Assembly (NCBI GenBank): GCA_963815495.1
Contig: CAWFGW010000015.1
Coordinates: 149,630-213,629 of the forward strand
Length of the DNA stretch: 64,000 nt
Origin: CAWFGW01 sp963815495
GTDB lineage: Bacteria; Bacteroidota; Bacteroidia; Cytophagales; JAAEPT01
Reading direction: 5' to 3'
A program made the translations under genes and the position numbers. Below are positions 7,088-15,273 of this stretch, one piece after another (the stretch's first letter is position 1; every line of letters begins with the position of its first letter). The notes below the pieces were generated by a model that worked only from the letters and a program-made list of their open reading frames with translations, had not been told where the DNA came from and ran no database searches.

Positions 7088-8425
7088 TTATGATCTCTCA
7101 AACAATAGACGTTGCCCTCTGGTGGATTCGTCAAAGGTTCCTTGGTTATAAACCAGATTTCCAGATACAATCGTATGCGTGACTTTCGATTTGAAATTCG
7201 TTCCTTCAAAAGGTGACCAGCCACATTTATATAATATATTGCTCTGAGTAACACGCCATTGATCATCCAAATCTACCAATACCAAATCTGCCCAGTACCC
7301 TTCCCTTATGAATCCTCTCTCTTTAATTTGAAAACATATCGCTGGGTCGTGGGACATTTTTTTTACAATATGCTCCAATGAAATTTCTTTTCGGTGGTAA
7401 AATTCTAACATTGCTGGTAACGCATGCTGTACCAAAGGACCACCTGAAGGAGCATTCCAATAGTTGTTTTGTTTTTCCTCTAACGTATGTGGTGCATGAT
7501 CTGTCGCAATAATATCAATATGATCATCTAAAACCCCTTGGAAGATAGTTTTTCGATCCTGTTCTGACTTTACTGCTGGATTCCACTTGATAAAGGTACC
7601 ATTATCATCATAGTCGGTATTGTTAAACCATAAGTGATGAATACAAGCTTCGGATGTGATTCGCTTTTCTGCTAATGGCAAAGCATTAGAAAACAAGCCA
7701 ACTTCTTTCCCTGTTGAAATATGTAAAATATGTAACCGCGTATTATGTTTTTTTGCCAAGCTCACCGCCATTGAAGAAGAGATGTAACACGCCTCAGCAC
7801 TTCGGATTTCTGGGTGGTATTTAATAGGCATTGCGTCACCAAAATCTGCTTTATATCTTTCTGAATTGCTTCGAATAGTGGCTTCATCTTCACAGTGGGT
7901 AGCAATAAGCATATCCACCTTTGAAAAAATATTATTTAGTGTTTCTTCACTATCCACTAACATGTTTCCAGTGGAAGAACCCATAAACACTTTTACTCCG
8001 CAGACGTTCTCTTTATTTGTTTTGAGTACTTGTTCTATGTTATCGTTGGATGCGCCCATAAAAAAGGAATAATTCGCTAACGCATCTTTTGCACCGATTT
8101 GATATTTATCTTCCAACAATTCTTGAGTGAGCGCTTGTGGATTAGTGTTCGGCATTTCCATAAAAGAAGTGATCCCTCCAGCTACTGCTGCCCGGGCTTC
8201 CGTGTAAATAGTGCCTTTGTGAGTTAAGCCTGGCTCACGAAAATGTACTTGATCATCAATACAGCCTGGTAACAAATATTTCCCAGCAGCGTCAATAATT
8301 TGATCCGCGCCATCAGCTATGGATGAAGCTATTTTTTCAATACGTCCATTTTTGATGAGCACATCAGCTTCAAAGATCTGGTTTTCATTGACTATTGTAG
8401 CGTTGATTATTTTAATTGTTGGCAT
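7088..8425 (-). CDS. pyrC: Dihydroorotase
   Basis: Dihydroorotase closes carbamoyl-aspartate to dihydroorotate in pyrimidine synthesis. The protein is an amidohydrolase of about 445 residues. It has a start strand (MPTIKIINATIV), the metal site region IDDQVHFREPGLTHK near residue 61, GVKVFMGSS, ATHCED, HILHIST and the DHAPH motif near 310. The first metal-binding His of the usual HxH pair is Gln here (QVH), a variant I recall from other Bacteroidota enzymes. I chose the ATG at 8425; a TTG lies two codons upstream. A TATTTTTG promoter box lies at 8460-8453. It reads toward tRNA-His. Confidence 0.9.
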   Translation of the reverse strand: MPTIKIINATIVNENQIFEADVLIKNGRIEKIASSIADGADQIIDAAGKYLLPGCIDDQVHFREPGLTHKGTIYTEARAAVAGGITSFMEMPNTNPQALTQELLEDKYQIGAKDALANYSFFMGASNDNIEQVLKTNKENVCGVKVFMGSSTGNMLVDSEETLNNIFSKVDMLIATHCEDEATIRSNSERYKADFGDAMPIKYHPEIRSAEACYISSSMAVSLAKKHNTRLHILHISTGKEVGLFSNALPLAEKRITSEACIHHLWFNNTDYDDNGTFIKWNPAVKSEQDRKTIFQGVLDDHIDIIATDHAPHTLEEKQNNYWNAPSGGPLVQHALPAMLEFYHRKEISLEHIVKKMSHDPAICFQIKERGFIREGYWADLVLVDLDDQWRVTQSNILYKCGWSPFEGTNFKSKVTHTIVSGNLVYNQGTFDESTRGQRLLFERS

Positions 8426-8452
8426 ATTCAATTCATGTTAAATGATGTAGTT

Positions 8453-8460
8453 CAAAAATA
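8453..8460 (-). promoter_or_regulatory. -7 box upstream of dihydroorotase
   Basis: TATTTTTG on the minus strand fits the TAnnTTTG consensus of the Bacteroidota primary sigma factor, 28 bases before the pyrC start. No clear -33 TTG was seen. Confidence 0.4.
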
Positions 8461-8534
8461 GGTGTTTCTTTCACTTTGCCAAAGTTCAAAACTCGGGGAA
8501 AGTAATTAAAACACATCCTTAAAAACTGATTGTC

Positions 8535-8542
8535 TATATTTG
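8535..8542 (+). promoter_or_regulatory. -7 box upstream of DEAD-box helicase
   Basis: TATATTTG matches TAnnTTTG. The start codon lies 4 bases further on, so the transcript would be leaderless or nearly so. No good -33 TTG is visible. Confidence 0.45.
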
Positions 8543-8546
8543 CACT

Positions 8547-9848
8547 ATGACTTTCGAAGATTTAAAGCTTAATCGTCAATTGCTTAATGCTATTGACGAT
8601 TTAAAATGGAATCAAACTACAGAAATTCAAGAAAAAGCAATTCCGCTAGTTCTTGCTGGACATGATTTGGTAGGCATTGCGCAAACAGGCACCGGTAAAA
8701 CAGCTGCTTATCTCTTGCCCATCCTTCGAAAGCTTAATTATGCTTCCTCTGACAATCCTCGTGCGTTAATTTTAGCCCCTACGAAAGAACTCATCATTCA
8801 AATTCGTGAACAAATTCTGGAATTAGCTAAATATACTGACTTACGCTGTGTAGCACTCTATGGAGGAATTGGACCAAAAGCGCAGATTGAAGAAATAAAA
8901 AAAGGCACTGATATTATCATCGCTACACCTGGTCGTTTAATTGATATTTATTCACGAGGTGCACTTCCTACCAAAGAAATTAAAACAATGGTAATGGATG
9001 AAGCCGATCGCCTTATGGATATGGGGTTTATGTCTCAAATCCGAAGCATTCTGGAATTTGTACCACGAAAGCGACAGAATCTATTGTTCTCAGCTACCTT
9101 TCATGAACGAGTAGAAAAATTGGCAGGTGAGTTTTTAAAATTCCCGGAACGTATTGAAGTTACCCCACAAGCGACTGCTGCTACAACAATTACGCAATCG
9201 GTGTATCACACTGAAAATATTGCCACCAAACTTAACCTAATGGAATACCTTCTTAACAAAGAAGAGTTTTCTAAAGTGATGATTTTTGTGAATTCCAAAA
9301 AATCGGCTGATACGGTTTATAATCATTTAAAGCGAAAGTTTCAGGGCGGTATGCGGGTCATTCATTCCAATAAAGGCCAAAACTCGCGCATTAATGCTAT
9401 GAAAGAATTTGAGGATGGTATTGTAAAGGTTCTGGTAGCTACTGATGTTTCGGCACGCGGTATTGATATCGATGATGTCTCTCATGTTTTTAATTATGAA
9501 ATTCCTTATCTCTACGAGGAATATGTCCACCGCATCGGTCGAACGGGGCGGGCATTCAAAAATGGTGTGGCAATTTCTTTCGCAAACAAAGCAGAGCGAA
9601 AACATTTAGAGTTAGTGGAAGAAATAATTAATCAAAAAATTACTGTGGCTAAAATGCCAAAAGAAGTGGTGGTTCCAGAAACTCCTAAAGCAGAAATCAT
9701 TGAAAACGAGCGGCAATTGGACTTTTTCAAGCGAAAAGCTGACCCAACTTTTAAGGGCGCCTTCCATGAAAAAAAGTTTGTAATTCAAGAAAGAGAAGAA
9801 AAAGAGAAGAAAAAGAAAATATTTAAAGGAAAAAGCTGGAGGAAGTAA
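8547..9848 (+). CDS. DEAD-box ATP-dependent RNA helicase, RhlE-like
   Basis: A 433-residue DEAD-box helicase that unwinds RNA duplexes using ATP. Motifs in order: Q motif (FEDLKLNRQLL, residues 3-13), Walker A AQTGTGKT (45-52), PTKE, TPGR (127-130), DEAD (151-154), SAT (182-184), VATDVSARGID (297-307) and HRIGRTGR (328-335). The tail after residue 365 is short and rich in Lys and Glu, as in RhlE/CsdA-like proteins that bind structured RNA. The exact client RNA is not shown by sequence. It stands alone between a leftward gene and a strong terminator. Confidence 0.93.
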   Translation: MTFEDLKLNRQLLNAIDDLKWNQTTEIQEKAIPLVLAGHDLVGIAQTGTGKTAAYLLPILRKLNYASSDNPRALILAPTKELIIQIREQILELAKYTDLRCVALYGGIGPKAQIEEIKKGTDIIIATPGRLIDIYSRGALPTKEIKTMVMDEADRLMDMGFMSQIRSILEFVPRKRQNLLFSATFHERVEKLAGEFLKFPERIEVTPQATAATTITQSVYHTENIATKLNLMEYLLNKEEFSKVMIFVNSKKSADTVYNHLKRKFQGGMRVIHSNKGQNSRINAMKEFEDGIVKVLVATDVSARGIDIDDVSHVFNYEIPYLYEEYVHRIGRTGRAFKNGVAISFANKAERKHLELVEEIINQKITVAKMPKEVVVPETPKAEIIENERQLDFFKRKADPTFKGAFHEKKFVIQEREEKEKKKKIFKGKSWRK

Positions 9849-9914
9849 ACTTTTTTGAACGCTTCTTGGTTATATAGTTGTAAGTTTTAGCGGACTTACA
9901 TAGCTGGTTGAAAG

Positions 9915-9968
9915 AACCCGGAAGAATTAGAAGAGCTCCCAACCTCTTCTCTTCCGGGTTTTTATTTT
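9915..9968 (+). terminator. Rho-independent terminator after the helicase gene
   Basis: AACCCGGAAG (9915-9924) pairs with CTTCCGGGTT (9951-9960), with an inner stem AGAAGAG/CTCTTCT, followed by TTTATTTTTTT. It ends transcription before gcvP. Confidence 0.85.
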
Positions 9969-10043
9969 TTTATAACAATATTTCTCTTTTGATGTTGATA
10001 TCTTCGAGTAGCATTTCCTACAACTCTCTACATACTAAATTAT

Positions 10044-10051
10044 ATTTGTGC
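10044..10051 (+). promoter_or_regulatory. -7 box upstream of gcvP
   Basis: TATATTTG fits the TAnnTTTG consensus, roughly 90 bases before the gcvP start. No clear -33 element, and no glycine-riboswitch-like structure, was recognised in the leader. Confidence 0.35.
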
Positions 10052-10138
10052 CTTCAAAAATAACACCCTCAATCAAGAAAATATTTTTGAAAAAAGCATC
10101 TCTAAGTACTTACGTTTCAAAAACTAATCAAACACTTT

Positions 10139-13027
10139 ATGAAATTTGATTTCAGATACACCGATCAATTTGATACCCGCCACATAGGCCCTTCAGAAAC
10201 CGAAGAAAAAGACATGCTGAAACTTATCGGTGTAGGTTCCCTAGATGAATTGATTAATAAAACTGTTCCTGAAAACATCCGCTTAAAAGCACCTTTAAAC
10301 CTGCCTAAAGCTGTTTCTGAATACAAATTTTTAAAAGGATTTAAAAAACTCGCACAACAGAACAATGTGATGCGTTCCTTCATAGGAATGGGGTATCATA
10401 ACACCGTTACACCAGGAGTGATTTTACGCAACATCTTAGAAAACCCAGGATGGTACACAGCTTACACGCCTTATCAGGCAGAAATTGCCCAAGGTAGATT
10501 AGAAGCTCTCATCAACTACCAAACCATGGTCACTGAGTTAACAGGAATGGAGATTGCGAATGCATCTTTATTAGATGAAGCAACTGCCGCTGCTGAAGCC
10601 ATGACTATGTTTTTTGCTTCAAGAAAAGGAGCGAAAAAATCAGCTAATAAATATTATGTCTCTGATGGCACCCACCCCCAAACCATTGATGTGTTAAAAA
10701 ATCGGGCTATCCCTTTAGGAATAGACGTAGTCGTAAGTGAAATAAAAGAAAAAGCATTCACTGAAAAAGATTTATTTGGGTCTAACTTCTTCGGTGCTCA
10801 TTTTCAATATCCTGATACAAACGGAGAAGTGGTTGACTTATCCAGCATCATAAAAAATGCTCAGGACAATAATTTATTAGTGGCCGTTGCTGCTGACTTG
10901 ATGAGTTTGACTATTTTAACACCTCCAGGTGAAATGGGTGCGGATGTTGTCTTAGGATCTTCACAGCGATTTGGGGTTCCTGTGGGTTATGGCGGACCAC
11001 ATGCAGCGTATTTCGCCACTCGTGAATCATTCAAAAGACAATTACCCGGAAGAATCATCGGTGCTTCGCAAGATGCTCATGGTAACTTGGCTTACCGCAT
11101 GGCGTTGCAAACACGCGAACAACACATTAGAAGAGAAAAAGCAACCTCTAACATCTGCACGGCTCAAGTTTTATTAGCTGTTATTGCTGGGGCTTATGCC
11201 GTATATCATGGCAGTGAAGGATTAAAAAAAATTGGACAACGCATTCATGCTTTAACGCGCATTTTAGATCACTCACTAACTTCAATTGGAATTAAGCAAG
11301 TCAATAAAAATTACTTTGACACACTTAAAATTGCCTTTGAAGACACCGACTTACTGAAAAGTATTGCTGAAAATGAAGGTGTGAATTTCCGATATTATGA
11401 CAATGGCTTTGTAGGTATCTCACTAGATGAAACTGTAGACCAAAAAGATTTAGAAACAATCATACGTATTTTTCAAAAAGCAAATAACCAAAACCACGAC
11501 CAAGTTCAATTGGTGGAAAAATGGGATTCACAATTACCCGCCAGTTTAAAAAGAAGTTCTGCCTTTATGCAGCAAACGGTCTTTAATAAATACCATTCAG
11601 AGCATGAGATGCTGCGCTACTTAAAGCGATTAGAAAACAAAGACCTTTCTTTGGCTCATTCAATGATTTCATTGGGTTCATGTACAATGAAATTGAATGC
11701 TACCGCTGAAATGATTCCTGTAACATGGGAAGAGTTTGGATCAATTCACCCTTTTGCACCCGTAAATCAAGCCAAGGCTTACAAAGAACTGTTTGAAAAA
11801 TTAAATCAGTGGTTATGTGAAATTACTGGTTTTGACGAAGTTTCTTTTCAGCCAAACTCAGGAGCACAAGGCGAATATGCGGGTTTGATGGTGATTCGTG
11901 ATTACTTGAAAACCAAAGGCGAAAGCTTTAGAAATGTGGCGCTAATTCCTACCTCGGCTCACGGTACCAACCCAGCAAGTGCTGCAATGGCGGGCATGAA
12001 AATCGTTTTAGTTGGTTGCGATGAACGCGGTAACATTGATGTTGCTGATTTAAAAGCGAAAGCTAAAGAGCATGAAGAATCGTTAGCCGTATTGATGGTA
12101 ACTTATCCATCTACGCATGGCGTTTTTGAAGAATCCATCGTTGAAATATGTAAAATCGTTCACCAACACGGAGGTCAGGTTTACATGGATGGCGCAAACA
12201 TGAATGCACAAGTGGGTTTAACAAGCCCAGCCAATATAGGTGCTGATGTCTGCCATTTGAACTTACACAAAACTTTCTGCATCCCTCATGGTGGTGGTGG
12301 ACCAGGTGTAGGCCCTATTGGTGTCGCTAAACATTTAATTCCTTTCTTGCCTAACCACTCAGTAATTGACTTAGGTTATGCTGGTAAAAGTGCCGCAGTG
12401 TCTGCTGCTCCTTATGGTAGTGCTAGCATTTTACCAATCTCCTATGCGTACATTGCGATGATGGGAGGAGAAGGTTTGACCAGAGCTACAAAAACAGCTA
12501 TTCTTAATGCTAACTATATTAAATCACGTCTGGAGAAACATTATCCTATTCTTTACACAGGAAGTAATGGTTTTTGTGCTCATGAAATGATTGTGGATTT
12601 TCGCCAATTCAAGCAATCCGTTGGGGTTGAAGTAGAAGATGTGGCTAAGCGCTTAATGGACTACGGGTTTCATTCCCCTACTGTATCTTTTCCGGTAGCA
12701 GGCACACTTATGATTGAGCCAACTGAAAGTGAAACGAAAGCTGAACTAGACAGGTTTTGTGATGCACTAATTTCTATTTATAATGAAATTCGAGAAATTG
12801 AATCAGGTGATGCTGATGCTGAAAATAATGTGTTAAAGAATGCTCCTCATACTGCTGAAATCGTAATGAGTGATTCATGGAATAAACCCTATTCGAGAGA
12901 AAAAGCTGCTTTTCCTCTTAAGTATCTGAAAGCCTATAAGTTTTGGCCAACAGTCAGCCGAATAGATGGGGCATATGGGGATAGAAATTTAATGTGTACC
13001 TGTGCACCAATCTCCGATTATGCTTAA
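10139..13027 (+). CDS. gcvP: Glycine dehydrogenase (decarboxylating), P protein
   Basis: The PLP-dependent P protein of the glycine cleavage system decarboxylates glycine and passes the aminomethyl group to lipoyl-H protein. At 962 residues it has the full length of the fused alpha-beta type. The N-terminal half opens with DTRHIGPSE. The second half carries SLGSCTMKLNA, PNSGAQGEYAG, TSAHGTNPASA and the PLP-lysine motif LNLHKTFCIPHGGGGPG, and ends with the conserved APH/CTCAP region. It is monocistronic here; other gcv genes are not in the window. lipA, which makes the lipoyl cofactor, lies 19 kb away. A TATATTTG box lies about 90 bases upstream. Confidence 0.96.
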   Translation: MKFDFRYTDQFDTRHIGPSETEEKDMLKLIGVGSLDELINKTVPENIRLKAPLNLPKAVSEYKFLKGFKKLAQQNNVMRSFIGMGYHNTVTPGVILRNILENPGWYTAYTPYQAEIAQGRLEALINYQTMVTELTGMEIANASLLDEATAAAEAMTMFFASRKGAKKSANKYYVSDGTHPQTIDVLKNRAIPLGIDVVVSEIKEKAFTEKDLFGSNFFGAHFQYPDTNGEVVDLSSIIKNAQDNNLLVAVAADLMSLTILTPPGEMGADVVLGSSQRFGVPVGYGGPHAAYFATRESFKRQLPGRIIGASQDAHGNLAYRMALQTREQHIRREKATSNICTAQVLLAVIAGAYAVYHGSEGLKKIGQRIHALTRILDHSLTSIGIKQVNKNYFDTLKIAFEDTDLLKSIAENEGVNFRYYDNGFVGISLDETVDQKDLETIIRIFQKANNQNHDQVQLVEKWDSQLPASLKRSSAFMQQTVFNKYHSEHEMLRYLKRLENKDLSLAHSMISLGSCTMKLNATAEMIPVTWEEFGSIHPFAPVNQAKAYKELFEKLNQWLCEITGFDEVSFQPNSGAQGEYAGLMVIRDYLKTKGESFRNVALIPTSAHGTNPASAAMAGMKIVLVGCDERGNIDVADLKAKAKEHEESLAVLMVTYPSTHGVFEESIVEICKIVHQHGGQVYMDGANMNAQVGLTSPANIGADVCHLNLHKTFCIPHGGGGPGVGPIGVAKHLIPFLPNHSVIDLGYAGKSAAVSAAPYGSASILPISYAYIAMMGGEGLTRATKTAILNANYIKSRLEKHYPILYTGSNGFCAHEMIVDFRQFKQSVGVEVEDVAKRLMDYGFHSPTVSFPVAGTLMIEPTESETKAELDRFCDALISIYNEIREIESGDADAENNVLKNAPHTAEIVMSDSWNKPYSREKAAFPLKYLKAYKFWPTVSRIDGAYGDRNLMCTCAPISDYA

Positions 13028-13044
13028 CTTAAAAATTAAATCTT

Positions 13045-13084
13045 ATAAAAAAGCCCGCCATCAAATGATGGCGGGCTTTTTTAT
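13045..13084. terminator. Bidirectional terminator between gcvP and the GH9 gene
   Basis: A strong inverted repeat, AAAAAAGCCCGCCATC with GATGGCGGGCTTTTTT around a short centre, gives a GC-rich stem with A/T runs on both sides. It serves both converging genes. Confidence 0.9.
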
Positions 13085-13110
13085 AAGGGACGAGAAAGGA
13101 TTTAATATAC

Positions 13111-15069
13111 TTAATCCACTAATATTTTTTTGCTGATTACTCCTTTATTGGTATTTATAGATAACAAATAGATTCCTTTATCAAAATTAGATACATCTAT
13201 CATATTGCTGTTGACCGTAAGTATTTCCTGCCCAGATAAACTCAGTACTTTTACTTGATAAATTTTAGCCTCTGTGTTAATGGTAATTATGTTTCTTGCT
13301 GGATTTGGATATACAGATATAATCAAGCCCTCGTCAACCAATAACTCTTTTTTTGTACCCACAACTGCTTCAACACCTAAATGTTTTGCTTCAGCTACTA
13401 GGGCTAAATAAGAAAAAGGAATTGTATAATTTATAGCCGGTTCGTTTGTAGCAAAACTGCCATAAACATCTAAATACCTTTTTGCTGTTTCAGATGGATA
13501 AGGAAACCCTTCATTGGCTTGAAAAGTTGGACCATTTACAACCATACCTGGCACTGGTTCTGAAACGCCATCAGCGATTGAAATTCTATGATGTGGGTCT
13601 TTAGGGTATTTGGTACCAAATCCAGTCATAAAACTATAGCCTGTAGGGTTTTTCCCTAACATATAATCCAAACAAGACAGGGCTGCTAAGCGATACTCTT
13701 CGTTTCCAGTAATATCATAAGCGTGAGCCAAGGCTACTCCTGCATTTCCAGCCACAGCATTACTACCCCAGTAAAAGAAATTTTGTGTTCCAAACGCTGT
13801 TTTATAAGTGGAGGTCTTATAATAACCTAACCACCGGTTAGCAAAGGTTAGAATTTTATTGCTAACCCAGGTAGAGTCAATATTTAAGTTAGATGATTGT
13901 TGGTAGTGATGAAGAGAAAATACTCCTAAGTAATAAACGCTTCCCCATGATATAGTCCAATCCGTATGGCTCTTACTGACTGCATCATAATAAGTAGAAT
14001 TTGCTGTTGAAATATATAATTCACTTGCAGCCCAACTTTTTTCATCTTCAAAATTTCCGTCTCCGTACTCACCTGTTTCAAAATCTGAATCTTGGACATA
14101 TCGAATGTTGGGATTGTTTTGTGCCCAATTCCATGCTTTCTGTGCTGCTGAGAGACATGAATCAGCTAAGCCGGGAAACTGTGACGGAAATTGCTTATAT
14201 ATCCGGCTAGCTTGTGCCATTACAGCTGCAAAATCTAATGTTGCCGGTGTAGATTTCATTGTGACATACCGGTCTTGAGTATGAACTTTAGGCATAACAT
14301 CTAAACCAAATTTAAAGTTTGACAATTTATGAAATACGCCACCGTCAGTGGGGTCTTGCATCCCTAACATCCAACGTAAGTTCCAAAGGGCTTCATCTAG
14401 CAAATCAGGAACATTATTATCTGACTCAGGTATATTTAAATCTAATGTATCCATTATTGGCGTATATCTTTCATACATAGCAAGCATGGTATACATGGTA
14501 ATTCCAGAATTAACGATGTATTTGTTATAATCTCCTGCATCATACCATCCACGTTGACCGTTGGTTACATATTTAATTCCAGTGTTAGCCTTAGCCGAAT
14601 TGTGTATATACACAATATTGTCAGGGTGCCCTCCTTCACGTGTCCATCGTTCTGCATAGGTTGGGTTTAATAATAAGTCTCCGCTTGAACATCGATTATA
14701 AAAGTATGATTTTAAAGACCCTTTCAATACGTTGATCATTGCTGTGTTGGAAATATTAAATACATAAGATTTCAAATCTCCTATTTTGATTTGATACCTG
14801 CCACTGAATTTAAAATCTGAAAAATCAGCTATTCGAGTATTTTCCTCGGCAAAACTATAATACTGCTCTTCTTGTAAAGTCCCTGTAAAAACCACTTTAT
14901 TATCTTCAAGATCTATTAACTCAAATGTTTCACCACTTGATTCACTCAAATCTACTGCCACCGCAATTTTTTCGGATTCAGGATAATAACCCACTTGATT
15001 GACGTGAATGGCTTGTGAAAAACAAAAACCAATAATCGAAAGAAAGAAACCTGTTAATAATCGATTCAT
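13111..15069 (-). CDS. Secreted GH9 endoglucanase with T9SS type A tail
   Basis: A family 9 glycoside hydrolase, expected to cut beta-1,4-glucans such as cellulose by inversion. The 652-residue protein has a signal peptide (1-18), an Ig-like CelD_N domain (about 20-105, IHVNQVGYYP) and an (alpha/alpha)6 catalytic domain (about 110-560). Key motifs are GWYDAGDYNKY (174-184, catalytic base Asp177/Asp180), PHHR (492-495) and TNEPAINY (541-548, acid Glu543). The tail (about 580-652) has VYPNPARN, LSGQ and GIYLLSI, a T9SS type A sorting domain. All catalytic residues are present. With the two expansins at 3.6-5.2 kb it forms a likely plant- or algal-wall-attacking set. Confidence 0.92.
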   Translation of the reverse strand: MNRLLTGFFLSIIGFCFSQAIHVNQVGYYPESEKIAVAVDLSESSGETFELIDLEDNKVVFTGTLQEEQYYSFAEENTRIADFSDFKFSGRYQIKIGDLKSYVFNISNTAMINVLKGSLKSYFYNRCSSGDLLLNPTYAERWTREGGHPDNIVYIHNSAKANTGIKYVTNGQRGWYDAGDYNKYIVNSGITMYTMLAMYERYTPIMDTLDLNIPESDNNVPDLLDEALWNLRWMLGMQDPTDGGVFHKLSNFKFGLDVMPKVHTQDRYVTMKSTPATLDFAAVMAQASRIYKQFPSQFPGLADSCLSAAQKAWNWAQNNPNIRYVQDSDFETGEYGDGNFEDEKSWAASELYISTANSTYYDAVSKSHTDWTISWGSVYYLGVFSLHHYQQSSNLNIDSTWVSNKILTFANRWLGYYKTSTYKTAFGTQNFFYWGSNAVAGNAGVALAHAYDITGNEEYRLAALSCLDYMLGKNPTGYSFMTGFGTKYPKDPHHRISIADGVSEPVPGMVVNGPTFQANEGFPYPSETAKRYLDVYGSFATNEPAINYTIPFSYLALVAEAKHLGVEAVVGTKKELLVDEGLIISVYPNPARNIITINTEAKIYQVKVLSLSGQEILTVNSNMIDVSNFDKGIYLLSINTNKGVISKKILVD

Positions 15070-15273
15070 ATTATATTTTTAATCTTTCTATTAATCTACC
15101 ATGATTAAATTTAATATTAGATACGCTTAACTATTAAAAAGTGATTTTTGTTCTTTAAACTTAAAATTTGTTTCATTGAATATGTCACCATAATTTTACT
15201 AATACCCTTCTTTCAATTTGTATTTTCGTTTTTTTTTCAGTTTTTGTAGCACCTTAATTCTGAATATGTTGAA

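Noticed and set aside
9969..10138. Glycine riboswitch in the leader of gcvP
   Set aside because: No paired aptamer-like structure was recognised; only a weak -7 box is present.
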